Positions 19,843 through 29,812 of a DNA stretch of 64,000 nucleotides are shown here, piece after piece (within the stretch, counting starts at the first letter, position 1; every line of letters begins with the position of its first letter). The notes beneath the pieces are model-generated. The model ran no database searches and was not told the origin of the DNA. It saw nothing but the letters and a program-made list of their open reading frames with translations. The DNA is from an uncultured Gammaproteobacteria bacterium (GTDB lineage: Bacteria > Pseudomonadota > Gammaproteobacteria > Nitrosococcales > Methylophagaceae). The translations under genes and the position numbers were made by a program. The DNA lies in assembly GCA_905479075.1 (NCBI GenBank), contig CAJQLA010000002.1:119876-183875 (forward strand), given 5' to 3'.

Positions 19843-21711
19843 ATGTCGACACGCTTTACCTTAAAAGATCCTGCTCGCGAGAGCCGTTTAATTAATGATA
19901 GGTTGATTTTTTCGGCTATTTTTGTCGGCATTTTATTTTCCGTTGTTATGGTTCGTTTGGCCATTTTACAAGTTGTCGAGCATGAACATTTTGATTTTTT
20001 ATCGAATAGAAATCGTGTTGATATTGAGGCTTTGCCTCCCCAACGTGGACTAATCTATGATAGAAATGGTGTTGTTCTGGCTGAAAATATCCCAACTTTC
20101 AGTCTAGAGCTTATACCTGAAAAAGTGGAAGATATTGAGACGACATTAGGACAATTAGCTGAGTTGTTTATGTTATCTGATGATGATTTATCAGAGATAA
20201 AAGAAAGAATAAAACAACAGCGACGTTTTCAAAACCAAGTGATTAGACAGCGTCTAACAGAACAAGAAGTCGCCATATTTTCTGCTAACCGTCATCGTTT
20301 TCCTGGTGTCGATGTCGTGGGTAGATTAATTCGACATTATCCCCAAGGAGCATTATTCGCCCATGCTGTGGGCTATGTTGGTCGTATTAATGAACGTGAT
20401 CAACAAGTTATCGATGAAAAAAATTATAAAGGCACCTTGCAGATAGGTAAGACGGGTGTTGAAAAACAATACGAAGGTCTTTTACATGGTCAAGTAGGCT
20501 ATCAACAAATCGAAACCAATGTGCAAGGTCGTGTCGTTAGAGAATTAAGTAGTCAATCACCTATTTCGGGTCAAGCACTTTATTTACATTTAGATGTAAA
20601 TTTACAAAGAGTAGCCGAAGAAGCACTAGCCGATTTCAACGGTTCAGTTATCGCCTTAGATCCTCGGTCTGGTGGCATACTCGCGATGATAAGTAAGCCT
20701 GATTTTAATCCTAATCTATTTGTAACGGGCATCAGCACTAAAAATTATAGTGTGTTGAGAGATTCTATTGATAGACCCATGTTTGATCGTGCTATGCGTG
20801 GGCATTATCCGCCCGGATCGACCTTGAAGCCTTTTGTTGCTTTAGCTGGTCTTGAACTTGGTATTGTGTCTAAAAAATCAAAAACTTTTTGTCCTGGCTG
20901 GTATACCTTACCAGGTAAAGATCATCGTTATCGTTGCTGGAAAAACCATGGTCATGGCAGCGTTGACTTAAAACAATCCCTAGCACAGTCATGTGATGTC
21001 TATTTTTACGACTTATCGCATACGTTAGGTATAGACAGGATGCATGGCTTCCTTGATTTATTCGGTTTTGGCCAGCGAACGGGTGTTGATTTACCAAGTG
21101 AAAGTAGAGGGTTATCTCCTTCAAGTGAGTGGAAAAGAGCTAGTCGTAATCAAGTTTGGTATCCAGGTGAGACATTAATATCAGGTATTGGTCAGGGCTT
21201 TAATCAAATGACACCTATCCAATTAGCTCAGGCTACGGCAACGCTTGCCATGAGAGGGGTTAATATTAGGCCTCAATTAGCTCGTGCAACGCGACAAACA
21301 GCAGGGAGCGATTTGGAATTAATGCCGATAAAAACACAAGATGGTTTACCGATTGTGGATAGTGCGAATTGGGAGCTAATTATTGATTCCATGGTTGAAG
21401 TCACCGATGGTCCGCGTGGAACCGCTCGAAAAGTAGGTGAAGGCCTACCTTTTAAAGTGGCAGGAAAAACAGGTACAGCACAGGTGTTCGGTATTAAACA
21501 AGATGAAAAGTATGATGCTGAAACATTAGAGAAAAGACTACATGATCATGCTTTATTTATTGCGTTTGCACCAGAAGATGATCCTGAGTTTGTGGTCGTT
21601 GTTATTGCTGAGAATGGCGGTAGTGGTAGTAAGACAGCAGCACCGATTGCTCGTAAAATGATTGACCAATACTTCGGTATCAGAGTTGAAGAAATAGACG
21701 CAGATGAATAG
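19843..21711 (+). CDS. mrdA: Penicillin-binding protein 2 (elongation transpeptidase)
   Basis: The class B penicillin-binding protein that cross-links peptidoglycan during cell elongation with RodA. It is 622 residues with one N-terminal membrane helix (about residues 24-44), a dimerisation/pedestal domain and a transpeptidase domain. The active site is S326 in the SxxK motif STLK, followed by SCD as the SxN-type motif, and KTGTA beginning at K542, all in the spacing of E. coli PBP2. It overlaps rodA by eight bases, so the two partners are translationally coupled. Confidence 0.97.
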   Translation: MSTRFTLKDPARESRLINDRLIFSAIFVGILFSVVMVRLAILQVVEHEHFDFLSNRNRVDIEALPPQRGLIYDRNGVVLAENIPTFSLELIPEKVEDIETTLGQLAELFMLSDDDLSEIKERIKQQRRFQNQVIRQRLTEQEVAIFSANRHRFPGVDVVGRLIRHYPQGALFAHAVGYVGRINERDQQVIDEKNYKGTLQIGKTGVEKQYEGLLHGQVGYQQIETNVQGRVVRELSSQSPISGQALYLHLDVNLQRVAEEALADFNGSVIALDPRSGGILAMISKPDFNPNLFVTGISTKNYSVLRDSIDRPMFDRAMRGHYPPGSTLKPFVALAGLELGIVSKKSKTFCPGWYTLPGKDHRYRCWKNHGHGSVDLKQSLAQSCDVYFYDLSHTLGIDRMHGFLDLFGFGQRTGVDLPSESRGLSPSSEWKRASRNQVWYPGETLISGIGQGFNQMTPIQLAQATATLAMRGVNIRPQLARATRQTAGSDLELMPIKTQDGLPIVDSANWELIIDSMVEVTDGPRGTARKVGEGLPFKVAGKTGTAQVFGIKQDEKYDAETLEKRLHDHALFIAFAPEDDPEFVVVVIAENGGSGSKTAAPIARKMIDQYFGIRVEEIDADE

Positions 21712-22834
21712 CGATATAACAGATCGTCGAAACCCACAAAGTTGGAGCCTGACAAGGTCGCTTTTTGCTATTCATATAGATGCTCTATTATTTATTTTGT
21801 TATTGACCGTATTAGGCGTAGGTCTAATGATTTTATATAGTGCGGGCGATCAAAATACAGCATTGTTAATACGTCAATTAGTGCGTATGGGCACCGCTTT
21901 CGTTGGTCTACTGATCCTTGCCAATATTCATCCGGATAGAATGCGGGATATGGCTTATTGGCTTTATGGCGCTGGATTGATTTTGCTTATCTCTGTGTTG
22001 TTTTTTGGCCATGAAGGCAAAGGTGCTCAGCGTTGGCTTGATTTAGGTTTCTTTCGTTTTCAACCTTCTGAACTGATGAAGCTCGCAGTGCCCATTTTAG
22101 TGGCGACTTATCTTGCTGAAAGACCTTTACCGCCCACTTTCACTCGGCTAGTCGTCAGTCTGGCGATGATTATTGTTCCAGCTTTATTAATTGCAAAACA
22201 ACCTGACTTAGGCACCTCTATCTTGATTGCAAGTTCAGGGTTAATTGTGATTTTTTTATCTGGCATATCATGGAGTCTGATAATAGGTTTCATCATTGCG
22301 GCTGCATCAGCATTACCTGTTTTATGGTATGTAATGCACGATTATCAGCGACAACGGGTATTAACTTTTTTAAACCCGGAAAGTGATCCTTTAGGTGCGG
22401 GTTATCATATTATTCAATCGAAAATTGCTATTGGTTCAGGTGGTTTATTTGGCCGAGGTTGGCTAGAAGGCACACAGTCACAGCTCGCGTTTTTACCTGA
22501 ACGGTCAACAGATTTTATTTTTTCAGTGATTGCTGAAGAATTTGGCCTTATGGGTGTTGGTTTACTACTGATTTCTTATTTAATGATTGCTGGCAGAGGG
22601 CTTTTTATCGCCAGTAATGCACAAACCAGTTTTGCGCGATTATTAGCTGGGAGTATTTCGCTTACTTTTCTAGTCTATGTATTCGTTAACGTTGGGATGG
22701 TCACGGGTTTATTACCTGTTGTTGGTGTACCGCTGCCGTTAGTGAGCTATGGAGGGACATCAATGGTGACCTTATTAGCTGGCTTCGGTATCCTGATGTC
22801 TATTCACACTCACCGAAGGATGATGTCACCGTGA
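21704..22834 (+). CDS. mrdB: Peptidoglycan glycosyltransferase RodA (SEDS family)
   Basis: A 376-residue SEDS-family protein with about ten membrane helices that polymerises lipid II for side-wall synthesis together with PBP2. Family marks include FFRFQPSELMKL, the catalytic-loop segment containing LPERSTDFIFSVIAEEFG (its W/E/D region), and the final VPLPLVSYGGTS. The start lies inside the end of mrdA and the stop overlaps the mltB GTG start (GTGA). It therefore sits in a tightly coupled cell-wall operon. Confidence 0.96.
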   Translation: MNSDITDRRNPQSWSLTRSLFAIHIDALLFILLLTVLGVGLMILYSAGDQNTALLIRQLVRMGTAFVGLLILANIHPDRMRDMAYWLYGAGLILLISVLFFGHEGKGAQRWLDLGFFRFQPSELMKLAVPILVATYLAERPLPPTFTRLVVSLAMIIVPALLIAKQPDLGTSILIASSGLIVIFLSGISWSLIIGFIIAAASALPVLWYVMHDYQRQRVLTFLNPESDPLGAGYHIIQSKIAIGSGGLFGRGWLEGTQSQLAFLPERSTDFIFSVIAEEFGLMGVGLLLISYLMIAGRGLFIASNAQTSFARLLAGSISLTFLVYVFVNVGMVTGLLPVVGVPLPLVSYGGTSMVTLLAGFGILMSIHTHRRMMSP

Positions 22835-23808
22835 AAATTTTACTATCATTGACTATGTTAATGCTTTCATTTGCACCAAGGCTGTATGCCAATACCGCAT
22901 TGCCAGGTGCTGATGAGTTTGTTAATGAAATGGCAAAGGAATACCAGTTTGACCCAAAAGAATTGGACAAAGTGTTCAAAGAAGTTGAGATTAAAGATAG
23001 TATACTGAAAGCGATATCAAGACCTGCTGAGAAAAGTAAGCCTTGGTATGATTACCGTAAGATTTTTATTACGGATAAGCGTATCACTCAAGGTGCTGAT
23101 TACTGGAAGAAACATGCACCAGCCTTGGCGCGTGCGGAACAAAAATATGGTGTTCCAGCAGAAATTATTTTAGCTATTCTGGGTGTCGAAACCTTTTATG
23201 GCAGAATTACAGGTGGTTATCGTGTTGTTGATGCCTTATCAACATTAGCATTCCGTTATCCTCCTCGAAGTAAATTCTTCCGTAGTGAACTAAAGCACTT
23301 CTTTATATTGACACGAGAAGAACAAATGTCTGCGCTTAACCCTGTCGGCTCATACGCTGGCGCCATGGGTTTAGGTCAATTTATGCCGAGCAGTTATCGT
23401 GAATATGCGGTAGATTTTGACGGGGATGGTCGCCGAGATATTTGGACTAACCCAACTGATGCAATTGGCAGTATCGCCAATTATTTACATCGCCATGGCT
23501 GGATTGCAGGTGAAAGTATTGTGCATAAAACACGTGTCAGAAAGGGTGTTCCGACAGCCTTGCTGAAAAAGGGGGTAAAGCCGTCTATTCAGGTTAGTGC
23601 GTTAGTAAATGCATCTGTTTCAACGGCGGATTTGCCCAAAACGGCTAAAAAAGTAGGTTTAATTACATTGACCCAACCTGAAGGTGAGGAATACTGGTTA
23701 ACCAGACAAAATTTTTACAGTATCACTCGATATAATCACAGTAGAATGTATGCCATGGCAGTGACACAATTGGCTCAGGCAATTAAAGCGCAATACAAAG
23801 AACAATGA
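22831..23808 (+). CDS. mltB: Lytic murein transglycosylase B
   Basis: A 325-residue periplasmic enzyme of the SLT_2 family that cuts the glycan strand with formation of 1,6-anhydro-muramic ends. It has a cleavable signal peptide (about residues 1-20) but no lipobox, so it is soluble, unlike E. coli MltB. The catalytic glutamate is E120 in LGVETFYGR. The GTG start overlaps the rodA stop, and the end overlaps the start of rlpA. The position between rodA and rlpA is the usual one. Confidence 0.94.
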   Translation: MKILLSLTMLMLSFAPRLYANTALPGADEFVNEMAKEYQFDPKELDKVFKEVEIKDSILKAISRPAEKSKPWYDYRKIFITDKRITQGADYWKKHAPALARAEQKYGVPAEIILAILGVETFYGRITGGYRVVDALSTLAFRYPPRSKFFRSELKHFFILTREEQMSALNPVGSYAGAMGLGQFMPSSYREYAVDFDGDGRRDIWTNPTDAIGSIANYLHRHGWIAGESIVHKTRVRKGVPTALLKKGVKPSIQVSALVNASVSTADLPKTAKKVGLITLTQPEGEEYWLTRQNFYSITRYNHSRMYAMAVTQLAQAIKAQYKEQ

Positions 23809-24623
23809 TGTCAGTACGCTATTTAAAGTGGGTTTCTATAGCCTTCATTAGCTTAAACCTAGCCGCTTGTAGCAGCTTGTTTGAAAAAGAAGATGGGCCG
23901 GATCGTTTCCCACCTAATGTTGCAAACATTCCAGACGCAGTACCTAAATATGAGCCTATCAGACCACAGAATCAAAAAAGCTATAAGGTATTAGGTAAGC
24001 GTTATTATCCACTGAAAACTGCTGCAGGTTACCGTGAAAGAGGTATTGCCTCTTGGTATGGTAAAAAGTTTCATGGCAACCCAACGGCGACGGGTGAAAG
24101 GTACGATATGTACAAGATGACGGCGGCGCATAAAACATTGCCTTTACCAAGTTATGTTGAAGTGACTAATTTGAATAATGGTCGCAAGATTGTTGTTAGG
24201 GTGAATGACCGTGGACCTTTTCATCGGGGACGTATTATTGATTTATCTTATAGTGCCGCTGCGAAGTTAGGCATTATAGGTAATGGAACAGGTCAAGTTG
24301 AAGTACGGACAGTGGGTGCTGGTTATACTGCCTCAACAAGTCGTAATGCAACACAGGTGGCTGAAAGTACATTAAAGCCAGCAGGCCCAGCGAAATTGTA
24401 TTTGCAGGTCGGCACATTTAACACATCATCTCGCGCTGAGCAGTTTAAAAACAACTTGGCTGATAAAATACAGGATGAGGTATTGGTTATGCCTTTTGCT
24501 AAGCCTGAAGGCCGGCTGTACAGAGTGAGAGTTGGCCCTTTAACTACAGTTGAATATGGCGATGATTTAGCTACACGTTTAATGGATTTGGGCTTTAATG
24601 ATACCCATATTGTTGTTGAATAA
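23805..24623 (+). CDS. rlpA: RlpA-family septal-ring lytic transglycosylase lipoprotein
   Basis: A 272-residue lipoprotein with a signal peptide ending in the lipobox LAAC, the lipidated cysteine being C22. A double-psi beta-barrel domain (about residues 75-165, motif ASWYGKKFHG and VRVNDRGPF) is the catalytic part that cleaves denuded glycan in RlpA of Pseudomonas. A SPOR domain (about residues 195-272) binds denuded septal peptidoglycan. An ATGATG start overlaps the mltB stop. It forms part of the elongation/septation operon. Confidence 0.94.
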   Translation: MMSVRYLKWVSIAFISLNLAACSSLFEKEDGPDRFPPNVANIPDAVPKYEPIRPQNQKSYKVLGKRYYPLKTAAGYRERGIASWYGKKFHGNPTATGERYDMYKMTAAHKTLPLPSYVEVTNLNNGRKIVVRVNDRGPFHRGRIIDLSYSAAAKLGIIGNGTGQVEVRTVGAGYTASTSRNATQVAESTLKPAGPAKLYLQVGTFNTSSRAEQFKNNLADKIQDEVLVMPFAKPEGRLYRVRVGPLTTVEYGDDLATRLMDLGFNDTHIVVE

Positions 24624-24642
24624 TTATTTTAGAGAAGTATTG

Positions 24643-25788
24643 ATGTTAAAACGAATAAAAACCCTTTTGTCAGTCACGTTATTGTTACTTGTTTCCACAT
24701 CATTCGCGGCGATTACGCCAACACCTAAAGCACCGCCTGTGGCTGCGAAATCTTATATTCTTGTAGATTACGCCAGTGGCGCTATCCTAGCTGAAGAAAA
24801 TTCCCAGCAGCGCTTACCACCTGCCAGTATTACTAAATTAATGACAGCTTATGTGGTGTCACATGAGTTAGATGCGGGCAACATTTCCCTATCTGATGAA
24901 GTGTTAATTAGTGAAAAAGCTTGGCGGATGGTGGGTTCACGCAGTTTTATTGAAGTCAATAGCAAAGTGCCAGTAGAAGCATTGCTCCGCGGTATGATTA
25001 TTCAATCGGGTAATGATGCGGCTGTAGCCTTAGCAGAACATATTGCTGGCAGCGAAGAAACGTTTTCCCAAATGATGAACCAATACGCTCAGCAGCTTGG
25101 CATGGTGAATACAAATTATCGAAATGCCACAGGCTTACCTGATCAAGACCATTACACAACAGCACAAGATATTGCGACTTTATCAGCCGCTGTTATTCGT
25201 GACTTTCCTGATCACTATGCTTGGTATGCTGAAAAAGAATATACCTATAACAATATCACTCAGCATAACCGAAATAAATTATTGTGGCGTGATAGCAGTG
25301 TAGATGGCCTTAAGACTGGTCATACTGAGGAGGCTGGTTATTGCCTAGCAGCATCAGCAGAACGTAGTGGCATGCGCTTAATTTCGGTTGTTTTGGGAAC
25401 TAAAAGTGAAAATGCACGTGCACAAGAAATACAGAAATTACTCAATTATGGTTTTCGTTTTTTTGAAACACATGATCTATACCAAGCTAGCACCAAAATT
25501 GCTGATTCAAAAGTATGGAAGGGTGCAACTGATCTAGTCGACTTAGGTTTAGCTGAATCATTAGCTATTACTGTGCCGCGTGGACGTTATAAAGAGTTGG
25601 TAGCAACAACTAATATCAACCAACCCATCATCGCACCGATAACAGCGGGTACTCAACTTGGTGAAGTGGAAATTCATCTTGCTGATACATTAGTAGCTAA
25701 GCAACCGCTAGTGGTATTACAAGCGATTGAACAAGGTAGTTGGTGGCGTAGAATATTAGACTCAATATTGCTTCTTATTTGGGGGTAA
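24643..25788 (+). CDS. dacA: D-alanyl-D-alanine carboxypeptidase (PBP5/6 type)
   Basis: A periplasmic low-molecular-weight penicillin-binding protein that trims the terminal D-alanine of pentapeptides. Taking the ATG at 24643, preceded by the site AGAGAAG, gives 381 residues with a signal peptide ending at FAA. The three active-site motifs are S62-x-x-K65, S122-G-N and K224-T-G. The C-terminus is an amphipathic anchor helix (WWRRILDSILLLIW), as in PBP5. It belongs to the rlpA-dacA-ybeD-lipB block found in many gammaproteobacteria, here with an aminotransferase gene inserted before ybeD. Confidence 0.96.
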   Translation: MLKRIKTLLSVTLLLLVSTSFAAITPTPKAPPVAAKSYILVDYASGAILAEENSQQRLPPASITKLMTAYVVSHELDAGNISLSDEVLISEKAWRMVGSRSFIEVNSKVPVEALLRGMIIQSGNDAAVALAEHIAGSEETFSQMMNQYAQQLGMVNTNYRNATGLPDQDHYTTAQDIATLSAAVIRDFPDHYAWYAEKEYTYNNITQHNRNKLLWRDSSVDGLKTGHTEEAGYCLAASAERSGMRLISVVLGTKSENARAQEIQKLLNYGFRFFETHDLYQASTKIADSKVWKGATDLVDLGLAESLAITVPRGRYKELVATTNINQPIIAPITAGTQLGEVEIHLADTLVAKQPLVVLQAIEQGSWWRRILDSILLLIWG

Positions 25789-25791
25789 TGC

Positions 25792-26637
25792 GTGAAAGAT
25801 GTTTTTTTAAATGGTGATTTCTTACCAGCGGAACAAGCAAAAGTGTCAGTGCTTGACCGTGGCTTTTTGCTTGGTGATGGTGTCTATGAAGTTATCCCGG
25901 TTTATGCGGGACACTGTTTTCAATTATCCGGCCATTTGCTTCGACTACAAAACAGCCTTGATGGCGTCCGTATGGCGAATCCATATTCGCTGGAACAGTG
26001 GACAGATCTTATTGAGAAATTAGTGGAACGTAATGGCGGTGGTGACCAAGCTGTTTATCTACAAGTTACTCGTGGTGTTGCACCGCGTGATCATGTGTTT
26101 CCAGAGGGTGTTGAACCAACAGCATTTGTAATGAGTAATCCACTAAAAGCTGTCCCAGAAAAATATAAAAGAGAAGGTATTGTAGCTATTACAGTCCCCG
26201 ATATCCGCTGGCAAAACTGTAATATTAAAGCAATCACATTATTACCCAATAGTTTGTTAAAACAACAAGCACAGGATGCGGGTGCTCAGGAAGCATTGTT
26301 GATTCGTGATGGCTATTTAACAGAAGGTTCAGCAAGTAATGCCTATGCCGTAATTAAGGGCGTTATTTATACTGCTCCGAAAGATGAAAAAGTGCTCCCA
26401 GGCATTACCCGAGATTTAGTGATTACAACGGCAGAAAAAGCGGGGATCAACCTTGTTGAAGAAGCTGTGTCAGAAACCCAACTGGCCACTGCTGATGAGA
26501 TTTGGGTCAGCAGTTCTACCAAAGAAATTTTGCCAATAACTACTTTAAATAATAAAGCTGTTGGTGAGGGAGTGCCAGGTGCCGTTTGGCAGAAAATGGA
26601 TGCTTTATATCAGCAGCTAAAACACGGGGCATTCTGA
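25792..26637 (+). CDS. D-amino-acid (D-alanine) aminotransferase, fold-type IV PLP enzyme
   Basis: A 281-residue PLP enzyme of the branched-chain/D-amino-acid aminotransferase family. The Schiff-base lysine is K146 (NIKAITLL), matching K145 of the Bacillus D-alanine transaminase, and the TEGSASN motif contacts PLP phosphate. The N-terminal LDRGFLLGDGVYEV is diagnostic. It probably makes D-glutamate and D-alanine interconvertible, which fits its position beside a D,D-carboxypeptidase. The start is GTG after a GGGGG ribosome-binding site. Its stop overlaps the ybeD start (TGATG). The family is certain; substrate preference is inferred. Confidence 0.88.
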   Translation: MKDVFLNGDFLPAEQAKVSVLDRGFLLGDGVYEVIPVYAGHCFQLSGHLLRLQNSLDGVRMANPYSLEQWTDLIEKLVERNGGGDQAVYLQVTRGVAPRDHVFPEGVEPTAFVMSNPLKAVPEKYKREGIVAITVPDIRWQNCNIKAITLLPNSLLKQQAQDAGAQEALLIRDGYLTEGSASNAYAVIKGVIYTAPKDEKVLPGITRDLVITTAEKAGINLVEEAVSETQLATADEIWVSSSTKEILPITTLNNKAVGEGVPGAVWQKMDALYQQLKHGAF

Positions 26638-26909
26638 TGGCAGCTGATGAAAGAGATACCTTAATTGAATTCCCTTGTGATTTTGGGATTAAAGCGATGG
26701 GTGAATCAAGCGACTCATTCGATGTCCTCGTTGTTAGTATTATTCGCAAACATGTCGAGACTATCCATGAAGCGGCAGTAAGTACTAAGCAAAGTTCAGG
26801 CGGAAAATATACCTCTGTTACAGTGACAGTCCACGTCGATAGCCAAGTTCAATTGGATACTATTTACCGAGAATTAAGTAGTCACGAACTCATTAAATAC
26901 GTGCTGTAA
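26637..26909 (+). CDS. ybeD: YbeD/DUF493 family protein
   Basis: A 90-residue protein of the DUF493 (UPF0250) family with an ACT-like fold. It starts at the ATG overlapping the upstream stop as TGATG. Family marks are LIEFPCDFGIKAMG near the start and the closing ELSSHELIKYVL. The position between the cell-wall genes and lipB is conserved in gammaproteobacteria. The biochemical role is unknown; a regulatory function in lipoate metabolism has been suggested from gene order only. Confidence 0.92.
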   Translation: MAADERDTLIEFPCDFGIKAMGESSDSFDVLVVSIIRKHVETIHEAAVSTKQSSGGKYTSVTVTVHVDSQVQLDTIYRELSSHELIKYVL

Positions 26910-26918
26910 AACACGGCA

Positions 26919-27527
26919 ATGAAAGTAAAAGATTTAGGCTTTCAGCCTTATAGTGAAACACTACAGGCTATGCAGGATTTTACTTCAAATCGCGAAGTGC
27001 AGACGGAAGATGAGCTATGGCTACTGGAACACCACGCCGTATTTTCTCAGGGCACTAATGGTCAAAAAGAGCACCTACTTGGTTTAGGTGATATCCCTTT
27101 AGTGCAGTCTGATCGTGGAGGCCAAGTGACTTATCATGGGCCTGGACAGCTAGTTGCCTATACTTTGTTTGATCTGAAGCGTTACCGTTTAGGGATCCGT
27201 AACATGGTGTCTATACTTGAAAATAGTGTTATAGATATGGTGTCAGCATATGGTTTTTCTGCGAAGTCACGCTCTGATGCGCCTGGTGTCTATGTTGAGG
27301 ATCGAAAATTGGCATCACTTGGTTTACGGGTAAAACGCGGAGCCTGTTATCATGGTATTAGCATCAATGTTGATATGGATTTATCACCATTTTTATCGAT
27401 TAACCCCTGTGGGTATCAAGGTATGGAGATGATTAACTTAACTGATCTTGGTATCTCAATGACGATGGAACAAGCAAAGCAGCAGTTTGTGAACGCATTA
27501 CAAGCACAAATGAGTCTGAACACATAA
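26919..27527 (+). CDS. lipB: Octanoyl-[acyl-carrier-protein]:protein octanoyltransferase
   Basis: Transfers octanoate from acyl-carrier protein to lipoyl domains, the first step of lipoate synthesis. It is 202 residues long. The acyl-thioester cysteine is C164 (NPCGYQGM) and the catalytic lysine is K130 (DRKLASLG), with the spacing seen in E. coli (C169, K135). The substrate-binding motif RGGQVTYHGPGQ is intact. It lies nine bases after ybeD and 42 bases before lipA, so the three are probably co-expressed. Confidence 0.97.
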   Translation: MKVKDLGFQPYSETLQAMQDFTSNREVQTEDELWLLEHHAVFSQGTNGQKEHLLGLGDIPLVQSDRGGQVTYHGPGQLVAYTLFDLKRYRLGIRNMVSILENSVIDMVSAYGFSAKSRSDAPGVYVEDRKLASLGLRVKRGACYHGISINVDMDLSPFLSINPCGYQGMEMINLTDLGISMTMEQAKQQFVNALQAQMSLNT

Positions 27528-27569
27528 TATCTGGATTCATTGATTACCTATTTTTAAAGGCAATACCGA

Positions 27570-28526
27570 ATGACCGATTCAACGAGTAGTAAGCGTGATG
27601 TGAATGCCCTAAGGGGGGAGTCTAAAGTCTCACGCATTCCTATTAAAGTAGAACCAAGTACACCTAAGCGTAAACCCGAATGGATAAGGTCTAAAGTACC
27701 TAGTAGTCCAGAGGTGATTAGGTTAAAGGCGCTATTACGAGAACATGATTTAAATACAATATGTGAAGAGGCAGCGTGCCCTAATTTAGGAGAATGTTTT
27801 ACGCATGGAACAGCGACATTTCTGATTATGGGTCAGATTTGTACGCGACGTTGTCCTTTTTGTGATGTTGCCCATGGTAAGCCAGATCCTCTTGATGAAA
27901 ACGAGCCGAGTCATTTGGCTAAGACTATCGCTGCAATGAAATTAAAACATGTCGTTGTGACATCAGTAGATAGAGATGATCTTCGTGATGGTGGTGCGGC
28001 ACATTTTAGAGAATGTATTAAAGAAATACGTCAACAATCACCCGAGACCAATATAGAGGTCTTAGTGCCTGATTTTCGAGGTAGGATGAATGTGGCTTTG
28101 GAAGTTTTAGCTGACAACCCACCTGATATTTTTAATCATAATTTAGAAAGTATTCCACGTTTGTATAAAGCAGTGCGTCCAGGATCTGATTATCAATGGT
28201 CTTTGGATTTAATTAAAAATTTCCAGAAAATGCACCCAGAAATCCCTACTAAATCTGGTTTGATGCTAGGGCTTGGTGAGTCATTGGATGAAATTAAACA
28301 AGTGATGCAAGATTTACGTGATCATGGCTGCCGGATGTTGACTTTAGGACAATATTTGCAGCCTAGTCGTCATCATTTAGCTGTAGAGCGTTTCGTGACG
28401 CCTGCTGAATTTGACGAATTAGCTGTTGTAGCCAAAGAAATGGGCTTTGAGCATGTCGCCAGTGGTCCAATGGTACGATCATCATATCATGCTGATTTAC
28501 AAGCAAAAGGTGAACACGTTTCTTAG
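27570..28526 (+). CDS. lipA: Lipoyl synthase (radical SAM)
   Basis: Inserts two sulfur atoms into protein-bound octanoyl groups to make lipoate. It is 318 residues. The auxiliary [4Fe-4S] cluster uses C65, C70 and C76, and the radical-SAM cluster uses C91, C95 and C98 (CTRRCPFC). The C-terminal RSSY motif that gives a serine ligand to the auxiliary cluster is at residues 303-306. It follows lipB directly. Substrate proteins would include pyruvate and 2-oxoglutarate dehydrogenases, none encoded here. Confidence 0.98.
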   Translation: MTDSTSSKRDVNALRGESKVSRIPIKVEPSTPKRKPEWIRSKVPSSPEVIRLKALLREHDLNTICEEAACPNLGECFTHGTATFLIMGQICTRRCPFCDVAHGKPDPLDENEPSHLAKTIAAMKLKHVVVTSVDRDDLRDGGAAHFRECIKEIRQQSPETNIEVLVPDFRGRMNVALEVLADNPPDIFNHNLESIPRLYKAVRPGSDYQWSLDLIKNFQKMHPEIPTKSGLMLGLGESLDEIKQVMQDLRDHGCRMLTLGQYLQPSRHHLAVERFVTPAEFDELAVVAKEMGFEHVASGPMVRSSYHADLQAKGEHVS

Positions 28527-28648
28527 GAAAAGTCCTGTTAGGTTTTTGGGTGAAATTAACTTAGCAGTGTATCCCTGCTTGTTTACAGTATAATGACAGG
28601 CCCAATTTATATTAGGCTCGACAGTCAAATAAAACATGAGGTTTATAG

Positions 28649-29809
28649 ATGAGTGATTTTTTACCTGGACTAGAAGGCGTTGCCGCAACAAAATCTGCCA
28701 TATCATTTATTGATGGTGAGAAAGGTCTATTGTCCTATCGTGGTTATTCTCTAGAAACATTAGCTGCAAATAGTAGCTTTGAGGAAACAACGTTATTATT
28801 ACTCGATGGTGAATTACCCTCAGCTAAAGAACTAGATGGCTTTACCAAAAAGCTACGTCGTCATTACAGAATTAAATATCATATTCGTGAAATGATGCAT
28901 CATTTCCCAGCAACAGGTCACCCGATGGACATGTTGCAAACGGCTGTTTCAAGTCTTGGTATGTTTTATCCGGGTACAGAATGCCTGACTGATGCTGATA
29001 TCTGTGAAGATCTTAACTATGTCCGTAATATGACAGTGAATATTATTGCTTCGATGGCACCATTAGTAGCCATGTGGGAGCATATGAGACAAGGCTACGA
29101 TCCTATTGAACCTCGTGAAGATTTATCGGTCGCTGAAAATTTACTGTATATGTTTACAGGTAAAGAACCTGATCCGATGCTCGCTAAAATCATGGATGTT
29201 TGTCTGATTTTGCATGCCGAACATACGCTCAATGCTTCAACCTTCTCAGCACTAGTAGCTGGTTCAACTTTAGCTACACCTTATAGTGTCATTTCTGGCG
29301 CTATTGGTACGCTTTCTGGCCCATTACATGGGGGTGCCAATTCCCGCGTTGTCGACATGTTAAAAGAAATTGGCTCAGCCGATAACGCAGAAGCATGGGT
29401 AGATAATGCGCTCGCTAATAAAGAAGTGATCTGGGGTATGGGTCATCGTGAATATAAAGTGAAAGATCCTCGGGCGACCATTTTGCATAAATTGGTTACT
29501 GAACTCATCGAAGATCGTGGAAGCAGCTTAGATAGTACCTTTGAAACAGCCATGAAAGTCGAAGAAGTTTGTAAAGATAGGCTAGGTCATAAAGGTGTTT
29601 ACCCTAATGTCGATTTCTATTCGGGAATTCTTTATGCAGAGATGGGTATCCCTGCTGATCAATTCACGGCCTTATTCGCAGTAGCCCGTTCTGCTGGTTG
29701 GTTAGCGCATTGGCGTGAACAGATTTCGGATAACCGTATTTATCGACCTACTCAGATTTACATAGGTAGTGAGACTAGAGAATATGTATCTGTGTCGGAT
29801 CGTGTTTAA
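28649..29809 (+). CDS. Citrate synthase (short, dimeric type)
   Basis: Condenses acetyl-CoA with oxaloacetate in the TCA cycle. The 386-residue length and the start (FLPGLEGVAATKSAISFIDGEKG) match the short type found in archaea, Gram-positives and some proteobacteria, close to 2-methylcitrate synthase, and not the hexameric NADH-regulated GltA of enterics. The catalytic residues are H227 (GPLHGGA), H266 (GMGHREYK) and D322 (VDFYSG). No prp genes are nearby, so a main-pathway citrate synthase is more likely than PrpC. It is a single-gene unit, convergent with epmB with a three-base gap. Confidence 0.92.
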   Translation: MSDFLPGLEGVAATKSAISFIDGEKGLLSYRGYSLETLAANSSFEETTLLLLDGELPSAKELDGFTKKLRRHYRIKYHIREMMHHFPATGHPMDMLQTAVSSLGMFYPGTECLTDADICEDLNYVRNMTVNIIASMAPLVAMWEHMRQGYDPIEPREDLSVAENLLYMFTGKEPDPMLAKIMDVCLILHAEHTLNASTFSALVAGSTLATPYSVISGAIGTLSGPLHGGANSRVVDMLKEIGSADNAEAWVDNALANKEVIWGMGHREYKVKDPRATILHKLVTELIEDRGSSLDSTFETAMKVEEVCKDRLGHKGVYPNVDFYSGILYAEMGIPADQFTALFAVARSAGWLAHWREQISDNRIYRPTQIYIGSETREYVSVSDRV

Positions 29810-29812
29810 CAG

